Positions 50,462 through 59,255 of a stretch of DNA of 64,000 bases are shown piece after piece. The notes below the pieces were generated by a model. It had not been told where the DNA came from. It saw nothing but the letters and a program-made list of their open reading frames with translations, and did no database searches. The stretch spans positions 186,001 through 250,000 of the forward strand of contig DAOUQF010000001.1 of assembly GCA_030625815.1 (NCBI GenBank), given 5' to 3'. Source of the stretch: Eubacteriales bacterium. Its GTDB lineage: Bacteria > Bacillota > Clostridia > Tissierellales > GPF-1. Both the position numbers and the translations under genes were made by a program. Positions within the stretch are counted from its first letter, which is position 1. Each line of letters begins with the position of its first letter.

Positions 50462-51876
50462 TGTCAAAGCGAGTTTTGTTTGTTGCGTCTGAGGCGACGC
50501 CCTATGCGAAGAGCGGCGGACTTGGCGATGTGATCGGGGCATTGCCTCACGCGCTTCACAACGGCTGGGAAGCTGAAATTATCATACCGAAGTATGCCCA
50601 CATTAAAAAGGAAAATCTCGAGTTCGTTGTGGATTTTGAAGTGACACTGGGATGGCGCCGTCAATATGTCGGCGTTTATCGTGCGGAGGATCGCGGTGTT
50701 ACCTATTGGTTTATCGATAACGAGTATTACTTCCGCCGGGAACAATTATATGGGTATTTTGATGAAGCGGAGCGGTATTTGTTTTTTTCTGCAGCCGTGG
50801 TGGAATGGATCCAACGGAATCCGGAGATGTATCAAATGATTCACTGCCATGATTGGCAATCCGCATGGGCAGTGCAATTGATCAAGGAGAAACAAATTCA
50901 TCTCCCGGTTGTCTTTACGATTCACAATCTCCGATATCAGGGAAGATATGGGGTTGATGTGGCGGAGGATTTAATGGGTTATGAGGGAATTCCAAATGAA
51001 CTGGAATATGATGGGGATTTAAACTTGATGAAAGGCGCATTGATTGCAGCGGATTATGTGACCACGGTAAGTCCAAGCTATGCGAAAGAGGTGCTGGGGA
51101 AATCCTTCGGGGAAGGATTGGAGCCCATTCTCCAATCGATTCAGAACAAATTCAGCGGCGTGTTGAACGGATTGGATTTGGAGAAATTTGATCCCATGAC
51201 AGACTCGGCGCTTCCATACCGCTATCGTTATTCCCGACAGAATAAAGGGAAAAACAAGCATGCTTTACAGATGGAATTGGGACTTGCTCAAGAAGATCTT
51301 CCATTGGTCGGATTTGTGAGCCGTCTGGTCGAACAAAAAGGATTGGACTTGATCGTTTCTGTCATTCATGAATTGATTAATTTGGACTTGCAATTTGTTG
51401 TTTTGGGAACGGGCGAACAGCGTTATGAAGAGTTATTGATGAAAACAAGTCGGGAATATCCCAAACGCTTTCGTGCAATTATTGATTTTGACGAGGGCTT
51501 GGCTCAAAGGATTTATGCTGGGTCGGACATGCTGCTGATGCCCTCCCGTTTCGAGCCTTGCGGATTAACGCAAATGATTGCGATGCGATATGCATCCATT
51601 CCCATTGTTCGTGCAACGGGCGGGCTTCGGGATACGGTTTGTGATTATGATCGAACGGATGAAAAACCAAATGGATTTGTTTTTGAACGATACAATGGAT
51701 TTGCGATGATTGAAGCAGTCAAGCGGGCAGTTCGTGTGTATCAAAAGCCGGAGACTTGGCAGTCTCTGGTTCGGCGTTCTGTCAAGTCCGTTCGAAGCTG
51801 GGAAGATTCAGCCAAGGAATATGAGAAGATTTATGATCGGGAGAGTGAGAAGTATGTCAGTGAAGGCGAAGTTTGA
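50461..51876 (+). CDS. glgA: Glycogen synthase (ADP-glucose)
   Basis: Transfers glucose from ADP-glucose to growing alpha-1,4-glucan. It has 471 residues, the bacterial GT5 length. The N-terminal ADP-glucose loop is ASEATPYAKSGGLGDVIGAL. CHDWQSAWAV and TIHNLRYQGRYG lie in the first domain, and VGFVSRLVEQKGLDL and MLLMPSRFEPCGLTQMIAM (catalytic Glu) in the second. It starts at the last base of glgD. Its 3' end overlaps the GH13 gene by 23 bases. Confidence 0.97.
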   Translation: MSKRVLFVASEATPYAKSGGLGDVIGALPHALHNGWEAEIIIPKYAHIKKENLEFVVDFEVTLGWRRQYVGVYRAEDRGVTYWFIDNEYYFRREQLYGYFDEAERYLFFSAAVVEWIQRNPEMYQMIHCHDWQSAWAVQLIKEKQIHLPVVFTIHNLRYQGRYGVDVAEDLMGYEGIPNELEYDGDLNLMKGALIAADYVTTVSPSYAKEVLGKSFGEGLEPILQSIQNKFSGVLNGLDLEKFDPMTDSALPYRYRYSRQNKGKNKHALQMELGLAQEDLPLVGFVSRLVEQKGLDLIVSVIHELINLDLQFVVLGTGEQRYEELLMKTSREYPKRFRAIIDFDEGLAQRIYAGSDMLLMPSRFEPCGLTQMIAMRYASIPIVRATGGLRDTVCDYDRTDEKPNGFVFERYNGFAMIEAVKRAVRVYQKPETWQSLVRRSVKSVRSWEDSAKEYEKIYDRESEKYVSEGEV

Positions 51877-53731
51877 TTCCCAGGATCCGGAATATCGGAA
51901 TCCCACCGGAGCAGTAACAATCGGCACGTCTGTCAATTTTAAAGTTGTTCTCGAGAAAACGAAATCAGTGCAATGCTTGATGCGATATCGAATTGCTGAA
52001 GAAGCAGAACAGATTTGCACCATGGAAAGAATGAGTGAATCGAAGGAGGCGTGCAGTTTCACTTGCACCCTGAAGATGCCTTCGACGCCCTCCTTGGTTT
52101 GGTATGAATTTGTAATTCGAGACGGTGAAGAGTATGGGTATCTTTGCAATGCCGCTGATCGATTGGGTGGTGAGTCGATTTTGGTTTCTGAACCGACCGA
52201 TCCCTTTCAAATCACCGTGTATCGCAAAATGGAGGAATCGCCGAACTGGTTTGCGGGTGGCGTGATGTATCAAATCTTTGTTGATCGATTCGCCCGCGGA
52301 ACGAAACTGGGGGAATATCCGCGTCCCGCTTTGATCCATTCTGATTGGATGGATTCTCCTTACTATTTGCGGGATGAAGAGGGACGGATTTTGCGTTATG
52401 ACTTTTTTGGCGGAAATTTGGATGGAGTACGGGAGAAATTGCCCTATCTCAAGGAGTTGGGGATTACCATTCTTTATCTGAATCCAATTTTCGAGTCCCC
52501 AAGCAATCATAAATACGATACGGCGGATTATCGAAAGATTGATCCGAACTTTGGAGACGAAGCGGATTTTACCCGCCTTTGCGAAGAAGCGGAACAGCAG
52601 GGCATTTCCATTGTATTGGATGGGGTGTTCAGCCATGTGGGAAGCGATAGCCGATACTTTAATCGGGAAGGCTTCTATAAAGATTTGGGCGCCTATCAAT
52701 CGAAAGAATCCCCTTATTATGGATGGTTTCGATTTAGACGGCATCCTGATGACTATGAATCCTGGTGGGGAATTGACACCATGCCCAATATTGAGGAAGA
52801 AAATATGGACTATCAGGATTTCATTCTGGGAGAAGAAACCGGAGTGATCGCTCATTGGATGAACAAGGGTGTAAAGGGATGGCGACTCGATGTGGCTGAT
52901 GAATTGCCGGATAAATTTATTCAAGGGATTCACCGCCGCGTTCAAGAAGAAAAAGCGGATGGAATCGTGATTGGAGAGGTCTGGGAAGACGCCTCCAATA
53001 AAATCAGTTATGGAAAACAGCGGGAATATCTGTTTGGAGGGGAATTGGATTCCGTGATGAATTATCCCTATCGGGAAGGGATTTTGCGTTTTGTTCGACG
53101 GGAGGAGAATGCCCTCAGTTTGTCCAGGACCATTTGCTCCATTCACGAAAACTACCCGAAGGAAGTTTTTCAACAGCTTATGAATTTTCTCGGCACCCAT
53201 GATACGATTCGCGTGTTAAATGCGATGATTTATGGCGAAGAACCGAATCGACTCAAAAGTGAATTGATGCAATTGGTCTTGCGGGACGAGGAGTTGAGCT
53301 TGGCGTTAAAACGCTTGGCATTGGCCGTACAATTGCTCTTTACGCTTCCTGGCGTTCCTTGTGTGTATTACGGCGATGAGGCTGGACTGGAGGGGTGGAA
53401 AGATCCTTTCAATCGAAGAACCTATCCTTGGGGCGCTGAGAATCAGTCCGTTTATGAACTATATCGCAAATGGATTCGACGGTATCGGGAACACCCGGCC
53501 CTCTCTTACGGGGTTTTTAAAGCCGGCGTTGTACAGGGACAATGCTTTACTCACTTGAGGGAAACGGAAGAAGAAAGTTTCTTTTGCATTGTCAATAGCG
53601 GGGATGAGCGGGCAGAGGGAGCATTTCCGAGCGCTGGAATTTGGAAAGATCTGGACAGTAATGAGATGCTTGAGAATTCTTGGAGTATTGAGGGTGAGAT
53701 TGGCCGAATTTTCGCAAAAGTTTCGGAATGA
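51854..53731 (+). CDS. Glycoside hydrolase family 13 (alpha-amylase / cyclomaltodextrinase-like), cytosolic
   Basis: A 625-residue alpha-glucan hydrolase that probably breaks maltodextrins from glycogen turnover. The start at 51854 (MSVKAKFDSQD) is chosen inside the glgA 3' end; the longer frame from 51710 is glgA out of frame. An N-terminal immunoglobulin-like domain (about 1-115) is followed by VMYQIFVDRFARG, ITILYLNPIFESPSNHKYDT, the nucleophile Asp in KGWRLDVADELP, the acid Glu in IGEVWEDAS, and FLGTHDTIRVL. No signal peptide is present. It could be a neopullulanase or a debranching-type enzyme; the motifs do not decide. Confidence 0.92.
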   Translation: MSVKAKFDSQDPEYRNPTGAVTIGTSVNFKVVLEKTKSVQCLMRYRIAEEAEQICTMERMSESKEACSFTCTLKMPSTPSLVWYEFVIRDGEEYGYLCNAADRLGGESILVSEPTDPFQITVYRKMEESPNWFAGGVMYQIFVDRFARGTKLGEYPRPALIHSDWMDSPYYLRDEEGRILRYDFFGGNLDGVREKLPYLKELGITILYLNPIFESPSNHKYDTADYRKIDPNFGDEADFTRLCEEAEQQGISIVLDGVFSHVGSDSRYFNREGFYKDLGAYQSKESPYYGWFRFRRHPDDYESWWGIDTMPNIEEENMDYQDFILGEETGVIAHWMNKGVKGWRLDVADELPDKFIQGIHRRVQEEKADGIVIGEVWEDASNKISYGKQREYLFGGELDSVMNYPYREGILRFVRREENALSLSRTICSIHENYPKEVFQQLMNFLGTHDTIRVLNAMIYGEEPNRLKSELMQLVLRDEELSLALKRLALAVQLLFTLPGVPCVYYGDEAGLEGWKDPFNRRTYPWGAENQSVYELYRKWIRRYREHPALSYGVFKAGVVQGQCFTHLRETEEESFFCIVNSGDERAEGAFPSAGIWKDLDSNEMLENSWSIEGEIGRIFAKVSE

Positions 53732-53732
53732 C

Positions 53733-53761
53733 TTGTTCCTTTTTCGCATTTAGTTTATAAT
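53733..53761 (+). promoter_or_regulatory. Promoter of the PHP phosphatase gene
   Basis: The -35 TTGTTC (53733-53738) and -10 TATAAT (53756-53761) have a 17-base spacer. It begins right after the GH13 stop. Confidence 0.6.
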
Positions 53762-53787
53762 GGGTTCAACAAAACTAGGAGGGAAAT

Positions 53788-54555
53788 ATGTTTGATTCGC
53801 ATATCCACTCCTCGATTTCTTCGGATTCTACCCTAGAGGCTGCCGATGCAATTCGAGCGATGAAAGAGAAAAAAATTGGCGGAGTTTTTACGGAGCATTA
53901 TGACTTTGGATATCCGGAGGCAGGGGCGTTTTTATTCGATCCCGACACGTATTTTTCGAAGTATGACAGCTTGAGAAGTAGTCGCTGTTTTTTGGGCGTT
54001 GAACTTGGTTTGGTGCCGGGTTATGGCGAAGAATCTGCGGATCTGGTTCGGAGCCATCCCTTTGATTATGTCATTGGATCCATCCATGTGGTGGAAAATA
54101 TCGATATTTATTATCCGGAATTCTATGCGGGACGTTCAAAACTGGAAACCTACGGCGCTTATTTTGAAGCCATGGAAGCCTGCATCCTTGAATTCTCGGA
54201 CTTTGATGCATTGGGGCATATCGACTATATCGCGAGATATGCGCCATATTCAGATCCGGAAGTTTGGTCGGAACCAGAGCTGCATCCTAATGTCGATCGA
54301 GTCTTGCGGGCTTTGATCGAAACGGGACGCGTATTGGAATTGAATACGAGACGCATCAAGTCGAGTGCCGATTTTGATGCCATTCGACCCATTTATGCGC
54401 GATATGTCGAGTTGGGAGGCCATGCGGTTACCATTGGATCGGATGCGCATAGCTGCGAGCGTATTGGCTGGAAACTGCAGGAAGCCTATGCTTTTATCTC
54501 ATCTTTGGGGCTGAAGGCGGCAGTGTTTCAAAAGCGGCAGCTGATTCGACTATAA
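53788..54555 (+). CDS. PHP-domain phosphatase, histidinol-phosphatase (HisJ/HisK) type
   Basis: A 255-residue metal-dependent phosphoesterase. The metal-binding motifs are FDSHIHSSISSDST at the N-terminus, VFTEHYDFGYPE, VIGSIHVVENIDIYYPE, and TIGSDAHSCERIGWKL at the end, in the order found in HisJ-type proteins. The middle LGHIDYIARYAPYSDPEV is also typical. No other histidine gene is near, and PHP proteins with other substrates exist, so histidinol phosphate is only the likeliest substrate. AGGAGGG precedes the ATG. Confidence 0.82.
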   Translation: MFDSHIHSSISSDSTLEAADAIRAMKEKKIGGVFTEHYDFGYPEAGAFLFDPDTYFSKYDSLRSSRCFLGVELGLVPGYGEESADLVRSHPFDYVIGSIHVVENIDIYYPEFYAGRSKLETYGAYFEAMEACILEFSDFDALGHIDYIARYAPYSDPEVWSEPELHPNVDRVLRALIETGRVLELNTRRIKSSADFDAIRPIYARYVELGGHAVTIGSDAHSCERIGWKLQEAYAFISSLGLKAAVFQKRQLIRL

Positions 54556-54629
54556 ATAAAGAACACAAACAGGATCGGTTTGGAAAGAGTTGATGGTTGA
54601 TTGGGCGGGAAAAGCAGAAGGAGGGCAAA

Positions 54630-56291
54630 ATGAAGATACAGGAACGGTATCAAAGATGGATCGATAGTTCCTATTTATCCGAAGAGGATCGCGTTTCTCT
54701 TTTGAAAATTACGGATGGCTCGGAAATTGAAGAGTGTTTTGCCAGCGAGCTTGCCTTCGGCACCGGAGGAATGCGCGGAGAATTGGGTTTGGGGCCCAAT
54801 CGAATGAATCGATATATGGTCGGCAAGGCGGTGCAGGCTGCCATGACGCATCTTCGAGGGTTGAAAGAAGAGCCTTTGGTGATTATTGCCTTCGATACAA
54901 GGCGCATGTCTCAAACCTTTGCGGAGGAAGCTGCACGGGTTGCCTTGGCCAATGGCGCGCGGGTATTTGTTTTTGACGGGGAACGGCCGGTGCCGGAATT
55001 GTCCTTTGCGGTTCGAAAGCGCAAAGCCGATTTGGGGATCATGATCACCGCCAGCCATAATCCGCCGGAATACAACGGTGTGAAACTATATGGCGCTGAC
55101 GGGGCGCAATTGGTGCCGCAAAAAGCACAACCCATTATTGACGCCTTTTCCACCATTACCGAATTGTCCATGATTCAGCGTGATCATTCCAATCTTTTAT
55201 CGGATCATCCAAAATTCTCCTATCTTGGAGAGGAGATGGACGAATCCTATGTATTGTATTGTCTCTCTCAAAAGAAGCGAAAAGAGATTGACTGTTCGAT
55301 CAAGGTTGTTTATACGCCGCTGCATGGGGCGGGAAATCGATTGGTTCGCCGTGTGTTGGCAAGACGGGGCTATCAGAATGTATGGACGGTTACTTCTCAA
55401 GAACGTCCCGACCCTGATTTCTCTACTGTGACAACGCCGAATCCAGAGGAGTCGGAGGCTATGAGGCTTGCCGTGGAGCTGGCAAAGAAAAGGGGAGCGG
55501 ATCTTGTCATTGCTACGGATCCGGACTGCGACCGTGTCGGAGTGGTTGTTATGGATCAAGGGGAGCCGATTCCATTGAATGGGAATCAGATTGGCGTCTT
55601 GCTGTTGAACTATTTGATCAATCAAACCCAGGAAATTCCAAAGGGCGCAACGGTTATCAAAACCATTGTTACGAGCGACTTGGGACGACGAATCGCTGAG
55701 CGCAATGGGTTGCGCTGCGAGGAAACCCTGACTGGATTCAAGTATATCGGGGAGAAAATCGAGGCGTTTCAAACCATGAGCGATCGCGAATTTTTCTTTG
55801 GATACGAGGAGAGCTATGGATATTTGACTGGAGACGAGGTGCGAGACAAAGACGGCGTGATCGCTGCGATGCTGATTGTCGAGATGGCATCCTTCTATTG
55901 CTGTCACGGGGTTTCTTTGCGCAGTCATCTTCAGGAAATTTACCATGATTTCGGATTTTATAAAGAGTCCTTGGATTCTTTTGAAAGCAAAGGGCTTGCA
56001 GGACAAGAGAAGATTCAAGGGATTATGGACCGATTTCGAACAGAATCGCCTTTTGCAGATTCTCAAGTGAAAATTGTTGATTATCTTTCTTCTGATACAG
56101 AATTGCCGTCTGAAAATGTCGTAAAGGTATATTTTGAGCAGGGTTGGGTGGCGATTCGGCCATCGGGAACGGAGCCGAAGTTGAAATGCTATTATTCGAC
56201 TTGGTCGGATACGCAGGCAGCGGCGGATAAAACCATGGCGGCACTTCAAAAACAAATGCGCGCCTTTATCCATTCGGAATTTGACAAATAG
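54630..56291 (+). CDS. pgcA: Phosphoglucomutase (alpha-D-phosphohexomutase family)
   Basis: Interconverts glucose-1-phosphate and glucose-6-phosphate, joining the glycogen cluster to glycolysis. It has 553 residues from ATG 54630 behind AAGGAGGG. The phosphoserine is in IMITASHNPPEYNGVKLYG, the metal site is IATDPDCDRVGVVV, the sugar loop is FFGYEESYGYLTGD, and the phosphate-binding loop is IRPSGTEPKLKCYY. FGTGGMRGELGLGPNRMN near the N-terminus is typical of the PgcA type. The thrS promoter overlaps its last codons. Confidence 0.94.
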   Translation: MKIQERYQRWIDSSYLSEEDRVSLLKITDGSEIEECFASELAFGTGGMRGELGLGPNRMNRYMVGKAVQAAMTHLRGLKEEPLVIIAFDTRRMSQTFAEEAARVALANGARVFVFDGERPVPELSFAVRKRKADLGIMITASHNPPEYNGVKLYGADGAQLVPQKAQPIIDAFSTITELSMIQRDHSNLLSDHPKFSYLGEEMDESYVLYCLSQKKRKEIDCSIKVVYTPLHGAGNRLVRRVLARRGYQNVWTVTSQERPDPDFSTVTTPNPEESEAMRLAVELAKKRGADLVIATDPDCDRVGVVVMDQGEPIPLNGNQIGVLLLNYLINQTQEIPKGATVIKTIVTSDLGRRIAERNGLRCEETLTGFKYIGEKIEAFQTMSDREFFFGYEESYGYLTGDEVRDKDGVIAAMLIVEMASFYCCHGVSLRSHLQEIYHDFGFYKESLDSFESKGLAGQEKIQGIMDRFRTESPFADSQVKIVDYLSSDTELPSENVVKVYFEQGWVAIRPSGTEPKLKCYYSTWSDTQAAADKTMAALQKQMRAFIHSEFDK

Positions 56292-56309
56292 CGGTGAAAG
56301 ATTTATAAT
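56281..56309 (+). promoter_or_regulatory. thrS: thrS promoter (full consensus)
   Basis: TTGACA (56281-56286), a 17-base spacer, and TATAAT (56304-56309) match the housekeeping consensus at all twelve positions. The -35 lies within the last codons of pgcA. Confidence 0.85.
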
Positions 56310-56315
56310 GGCGTC

Positions 56316-56582
56316 AATCAGAAAAGCAATGAAGGGACGAGTAAAGATGGGATGCCTCAAGAGAGGGTGGGATGCTGGAAATCACCTAGGCTTATCGTTT
56401 TGAAAACTACCCCGGAGCTGGATCAAAGACCTCTGCGACAGGTAAAGACCTGCGTGACAGGTAATGATTCCCGTTTGGACACGTTACGTCTTTTGAGGAA
56501 ACAGCGGGTTTTTGGTTGTTTCGAATTAGGGTGGTACCACGTGATGCATACCTCTCGTCCCTATTAGACGAGGGGTTTTTTT
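56316..56582 (+). ncRNA. T-box riboswitch leader of thrS, specifier ACT (threonine)
   Basis: The core T-box AGGGTGGTACCACG is at 56528-56541. The distal stem I motif GGGATGCTGGAAATC is near 56370-56384. The specifier ACT (56406-56408) follows GAAA and is followed by four bases and CGGAG. This reads as threonine, in agreement with the downstream threonyl-tRNA synthetase gene. Uncharged tRNA-Thr should prevent the terminator at 56551-56582. Confidence 0.93.
56551..56582 (+). terminator. T-box controlled terminator of thrS
   Basis: Arms CCTCTCGTC (56551-56559) and GACGAGGGG (56567-56575, one wobble) are followed by seven T. Confidence 0.9.
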
Positions 56583-56616
56583 ATGTCGTTTTTTATTATG
56601 TAAAGGAGGGTTTTGG

Positions 56617-58530
56617 ATGAATCAAAATGTACAAGTAACGTTGCCGGATGGATCGATCAAAGAGGTGAAAAATGGCACGACAATTCTAGATGTTGCAAGA
56701 GGGATTTCCGAGGGTTTGGCACGAGTGATTGTGGGTGCTAACTGGAATGGTGAATTGACGGATCTGAATGAAACGATTGAATCAGACGGGAAATTGGCAT
56801 TGCTGAAAGTAGATGAGGAAGAGGGGAAACACTTTTTCTGGCATACCAGCGCCCATCTTATGGCTTATGCGATTCAGAATCTGTTTCCGGGAACCAAATT
56901 CGCAATCGGACCGGCCATTAAAGAAGGTTTCTACTATGATGTCGAGACGGAGCATCGTTTCACACCGGAAGATTTAGAGAAACTGGAAGTGGAAATGAAG
57001 AAATTGGCGAAACAAAATTTCGCCATGGAAAAAGAAATTCTTACTCGCGAAGAAGCCTTGGAACTATTCCGAGAAAAAGAGGAAGTTTACAAGGTTGAAT
57101 TGATTCAAGATCTGCCTGAGGATGCGGAAATTTCGATTTATCGACTGGGTGATTTTGTCGATCTGTGCAAGGGACCGCATTTGTTGGGAACCAAACGGAT
57201 CAAAGCGATAAAATTGATGAGCATTGCGGGTGCCTATTGGCGTGGAGATGAGAATCGTACGATGCTTCAGCGCATTTACGGCATTACTTTTGAAAAGAAA
57301 AAAGAGTTGGATGCCTATTTAGAACGAATCGAAGAAGCAAAAAAACGGGATCATCGCCGTTTGGGAAAAGAATTGGAGCTCTTCGTAATGCATAAAGAAG
57401 GACCGGGATTCCCGTTCTTCCTGCCAAAGGGAATGGTCATTCGAAATTTATTGGAAGATCTATGGAGACGCGAGCATATCTTGCGGGGTTACGGCGAGAT
57501 TATGACGCCCATTATCTTGAATGAGGATTTATGGCATACATCCGGTCATTGGGATCACTATCAAGAAAATATGTATTTCACAAAAATTGATGACGAGGAT
57601 TATGCCATCAAACCGATGAACTGTCCGGGAGCGATGCTGGCGTACAAGAGCGGCCGTTATTCGTATCGCGATCTGCCATTGCGATTAGGCGAATTGGGAC
57701 TTGTTCATCGTCATGAATTTGCGGGAGCGCTTCATGGTTTGTTCCGCGTTCGTTCGTTCACTCAAGATGACGCGCATATTTTTATGACGCCAGAGCAGAT
57801 CAAGGATGAGATCAAAGGCGTTATGAAATTTGTCGATGACATCTATTCGATTTTTGGTTTCAAATATACTATAGAGGTTTCGACTCGACCGGAAGACTCC
57901 ATGGGAACCGATGAAGAGTGGGAATACGCGACGGCTTCATTGATTTCCGCTTTGGAAGAATTGGGACAGTCATTTACCATCAATGAGGGCGATGGCGCAT
58001 TCTACGGTCCGAAAATCGATATCCATGTAGAGGATGCGATTGGCCGAACTTGGCAATGCGGCACCATTCAACTGGATTTTCAAATGCCGCAGCGTTTTGA
58101 ATTGTCCTATGTCGGCGCCGACAATCAAAAGCATGCGCCTGTGATTATTCATCGCGTCATCTTCGGAAGCATCGAGCGATTTATTGGGATTTTGATCGAA
58201 CATTACGCGGGAAAATTCCCGGTATGGCTGTCGCCTGTTCAGGTTTCCGTGCTGCCGATTTCAGATAAGTACAATGAGTATGCGAAAGAAGTGATGACAT
58301 CCTTGCAGCGCGCAGGCGTTCGTGTGGATATGGATCAAAGAACCGAGAAAATCGGATATAAGATTCGGGAAGCGCAATTGAAAAAAACACCGTATATGAT
58401 TATTGTGGGTGAAAAAGAAGTGGAAGCGAAGCAAGTGGCTGTTCGAAATCGCGAGACCGGCGATCTTGGTGCCATGGAACTGAACGACTTTATTTCACGG
58501 ATCCACGGAGAAGTGGAAAATTATCAATAA
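56617..58530 (+). CDS. thrS: Threonine--tRNA ligase
   Basis: Charges tRNA-Thr. It has 637 residues, the normal length. Order: TGS domain (about 1-62, VTLPDGSIKEVKNGTTILDV), editing domain with HFFWHTSAHLMAYAIQNLFP near 72-95, class II catalytic core with MNCPGAMLAYKSGRYSYRDL (motif region, zinc Cys) and HRHEFAGALHGLFRVRSFTQ (motif 2), motif 3 in HRVIFGSIERFIGIL, and the C-terminal anticodon domain (about 535-637). AAAGGAGGG precedes ATG 56617. Its stop overlaps the rsmE start. Confidence 0.97.
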   Translation: MNQNVQVTLPDGSIKEVKNGTTILDVARGISEGLARVIVGANWNGELTDLNETIESDGKLALLKVDEEEGKHFFWHTSAHLMAYAIQNLFPGTKFAIGPAIKEGFYYDVETEHRFTPEDLEKLEVEMKKLAKQNFAMEKEILTREEALELFREKEEVYKVELIQDLPEDAEISIYRLGDFVDLCKGPHLLGTKRIKAIKLMSIAGAYWRGDENRTMLQRIYGITFEKKKELDAYLERIEEAKKRDHRRLGKELELFVMHKEGPGFPFFLPKGMVIRNLLEDLWRREHILRGYGEIMTPIILNEDLWHTSGHWDHYQENMYFTKIDDEDYAIKPMNCPGAMLAYKSGRYSYRDLPLRLGELGLVHRHEFAGALHGLFRVRSFTQDDAHIFMTPEQIKDEIKGVMKFVDDIYSIFGFKYTIEVSTRPEDSMGTDEEWEYATASLISALEELGQSFTINEGDGAFYGPKIDIHVEDAIGRTWQCGTIQLDFQMPQRFELSYVGADNQKHAPVIIHRVIFGSIERFIGILIEHYAGKFPVWLSPVQVSVLPISDKYNEYAKEVMTSLQRAGVRVDMDQRTEKIGYKIREAQLKKTPYMIIVGEKEVEAKQVAVRNRETGDLGAMELNDFISRIHGEVENYQ

Positions 58531-59237
58531 TGAATCTGATATTATTGCGTGAGAAGGATTTTCTTCCGTCCGGACTGGCAAAGGTCAGTCCGCGACAGGA
58601 ACGCCATATTCGCAAGGTGCATCGAGCGGTTGGCGGACAAACTTTACGGGTTGGACTGGAAAATGGCAAGATGGGTTTGGGCACGATCCGATCTATGGAA
58701 GAAGACTCGATTCTGCTGGAAGTTGAATGGACGGAGGATCCGCCTGCGCCGTCAAAGATCAGACTGGTTTTGGCGATGCCTCGTCCAAAGGCCTTGAAAC
58801 GCATCATTCAGGATATCACGACCTTAGGGATCAAGGAGCTGCACATCATTAAAACCTGGCGAGTGGAAAAAAGCTATTGGGCGTCGCCGGCGCTTACAAC
58901 GGAAAGTTTGGAAGCTGCGATTCGCTTGGGTTTGGAACAGGGACGGGATACGATCTTTCCCACCATTATGGTGCATCCCTACTTTAAGCCCTTTGTCGAG
59001 GATATCTTGCCGGTAATCAGCGAGGGGAGCTTAAAGCTCGTTGCGCATCCTAAAACGGAAGAGCGAGCGCCTCGTGAGGTAGCAGGATCCGTTACCCTTA
59101 TTATCGGTCCGGAAGGCGGATTCATCGAATATGAAATTCAAAAATTTGAAGACCTTGGTTTTCAAATCGTTTCTCTCGGAGATCGCATCATGCGGGTTGA
59201 AACAGCAATACCAATATTAATCGGACGACTCACTTAG
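58530..59237 (+). CDS. rsmE: 16S rRNA (uracil1498-N3)-methyltransferase
   Basis: Methylates U1498 in the decoding centre of 16S rRNA. It has 235 residues. A PUA-like N-terminal domain (about 1-70, RQERHIRKVHRAVGGQTLRV) is followed by a SPOUT domain with the knot motif LIIGPEGGFIEYEIQKFEDL and SLGDRIMRVETAIPILI at the end. LAMPRPKALKRIIQDITTLG in the middle is diagnostic. It starts at TAATG overlapping the thrS stop. The 3' end overlaps the convergent helicase gene by 8 bases. Confidence 0.95.
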   Translation: MNLILLREKDFLPSGLAKVSPRQERHIRKVHRAVGGQTLRVGLENGKMGLGTIRSMEEDSILLEVEWTEDPPAPSKIRLVLAMPRPKALKRIIQDITTLGIKELHIIKTWRVEKSYWASPALTTESLEAAIRLGLEQGRDTIFPTIMVHPYFKPFVEDILPVISEGSLKLVAHPKTEERAPREVAGSVTLIIGPEGGFIEYEIQKFEDLGFQIVSLGDRIMRVETAIPILIGRLT

Positions 59238-59255
59238 AGTCGTCCGATTTTTTTA
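59220..59255. terminator. Bidirectional terminator embedded in two convergent coding ends
   Basis: Arms of 12 bases, ATCGGACGACTC (59220-59231) and GAGTCGTCCGAT (59237-59248), enclose ACTTA and are followed by seven T on the plus strand. The rsmE stop and the last codons of the helicase gene both lie inside the hairpin. Confidence 0.85.

Noticed and set aside
51965-53200. A 411-codon open frame on the minus strand
   Set aside because: It lies fully inside the GH13 gene, which has all catalytic motifs; the minus-strand product is composition-biased and has no recognisable motif or ribosome binding site.
55197-56360. A 387-codon open frame on the minus strand
   Set aside because: It is antisense to the phosphoglucomutase gene and the thrS promoter; rich in Arg, Ile and Phe as expected from a reverse shadow.
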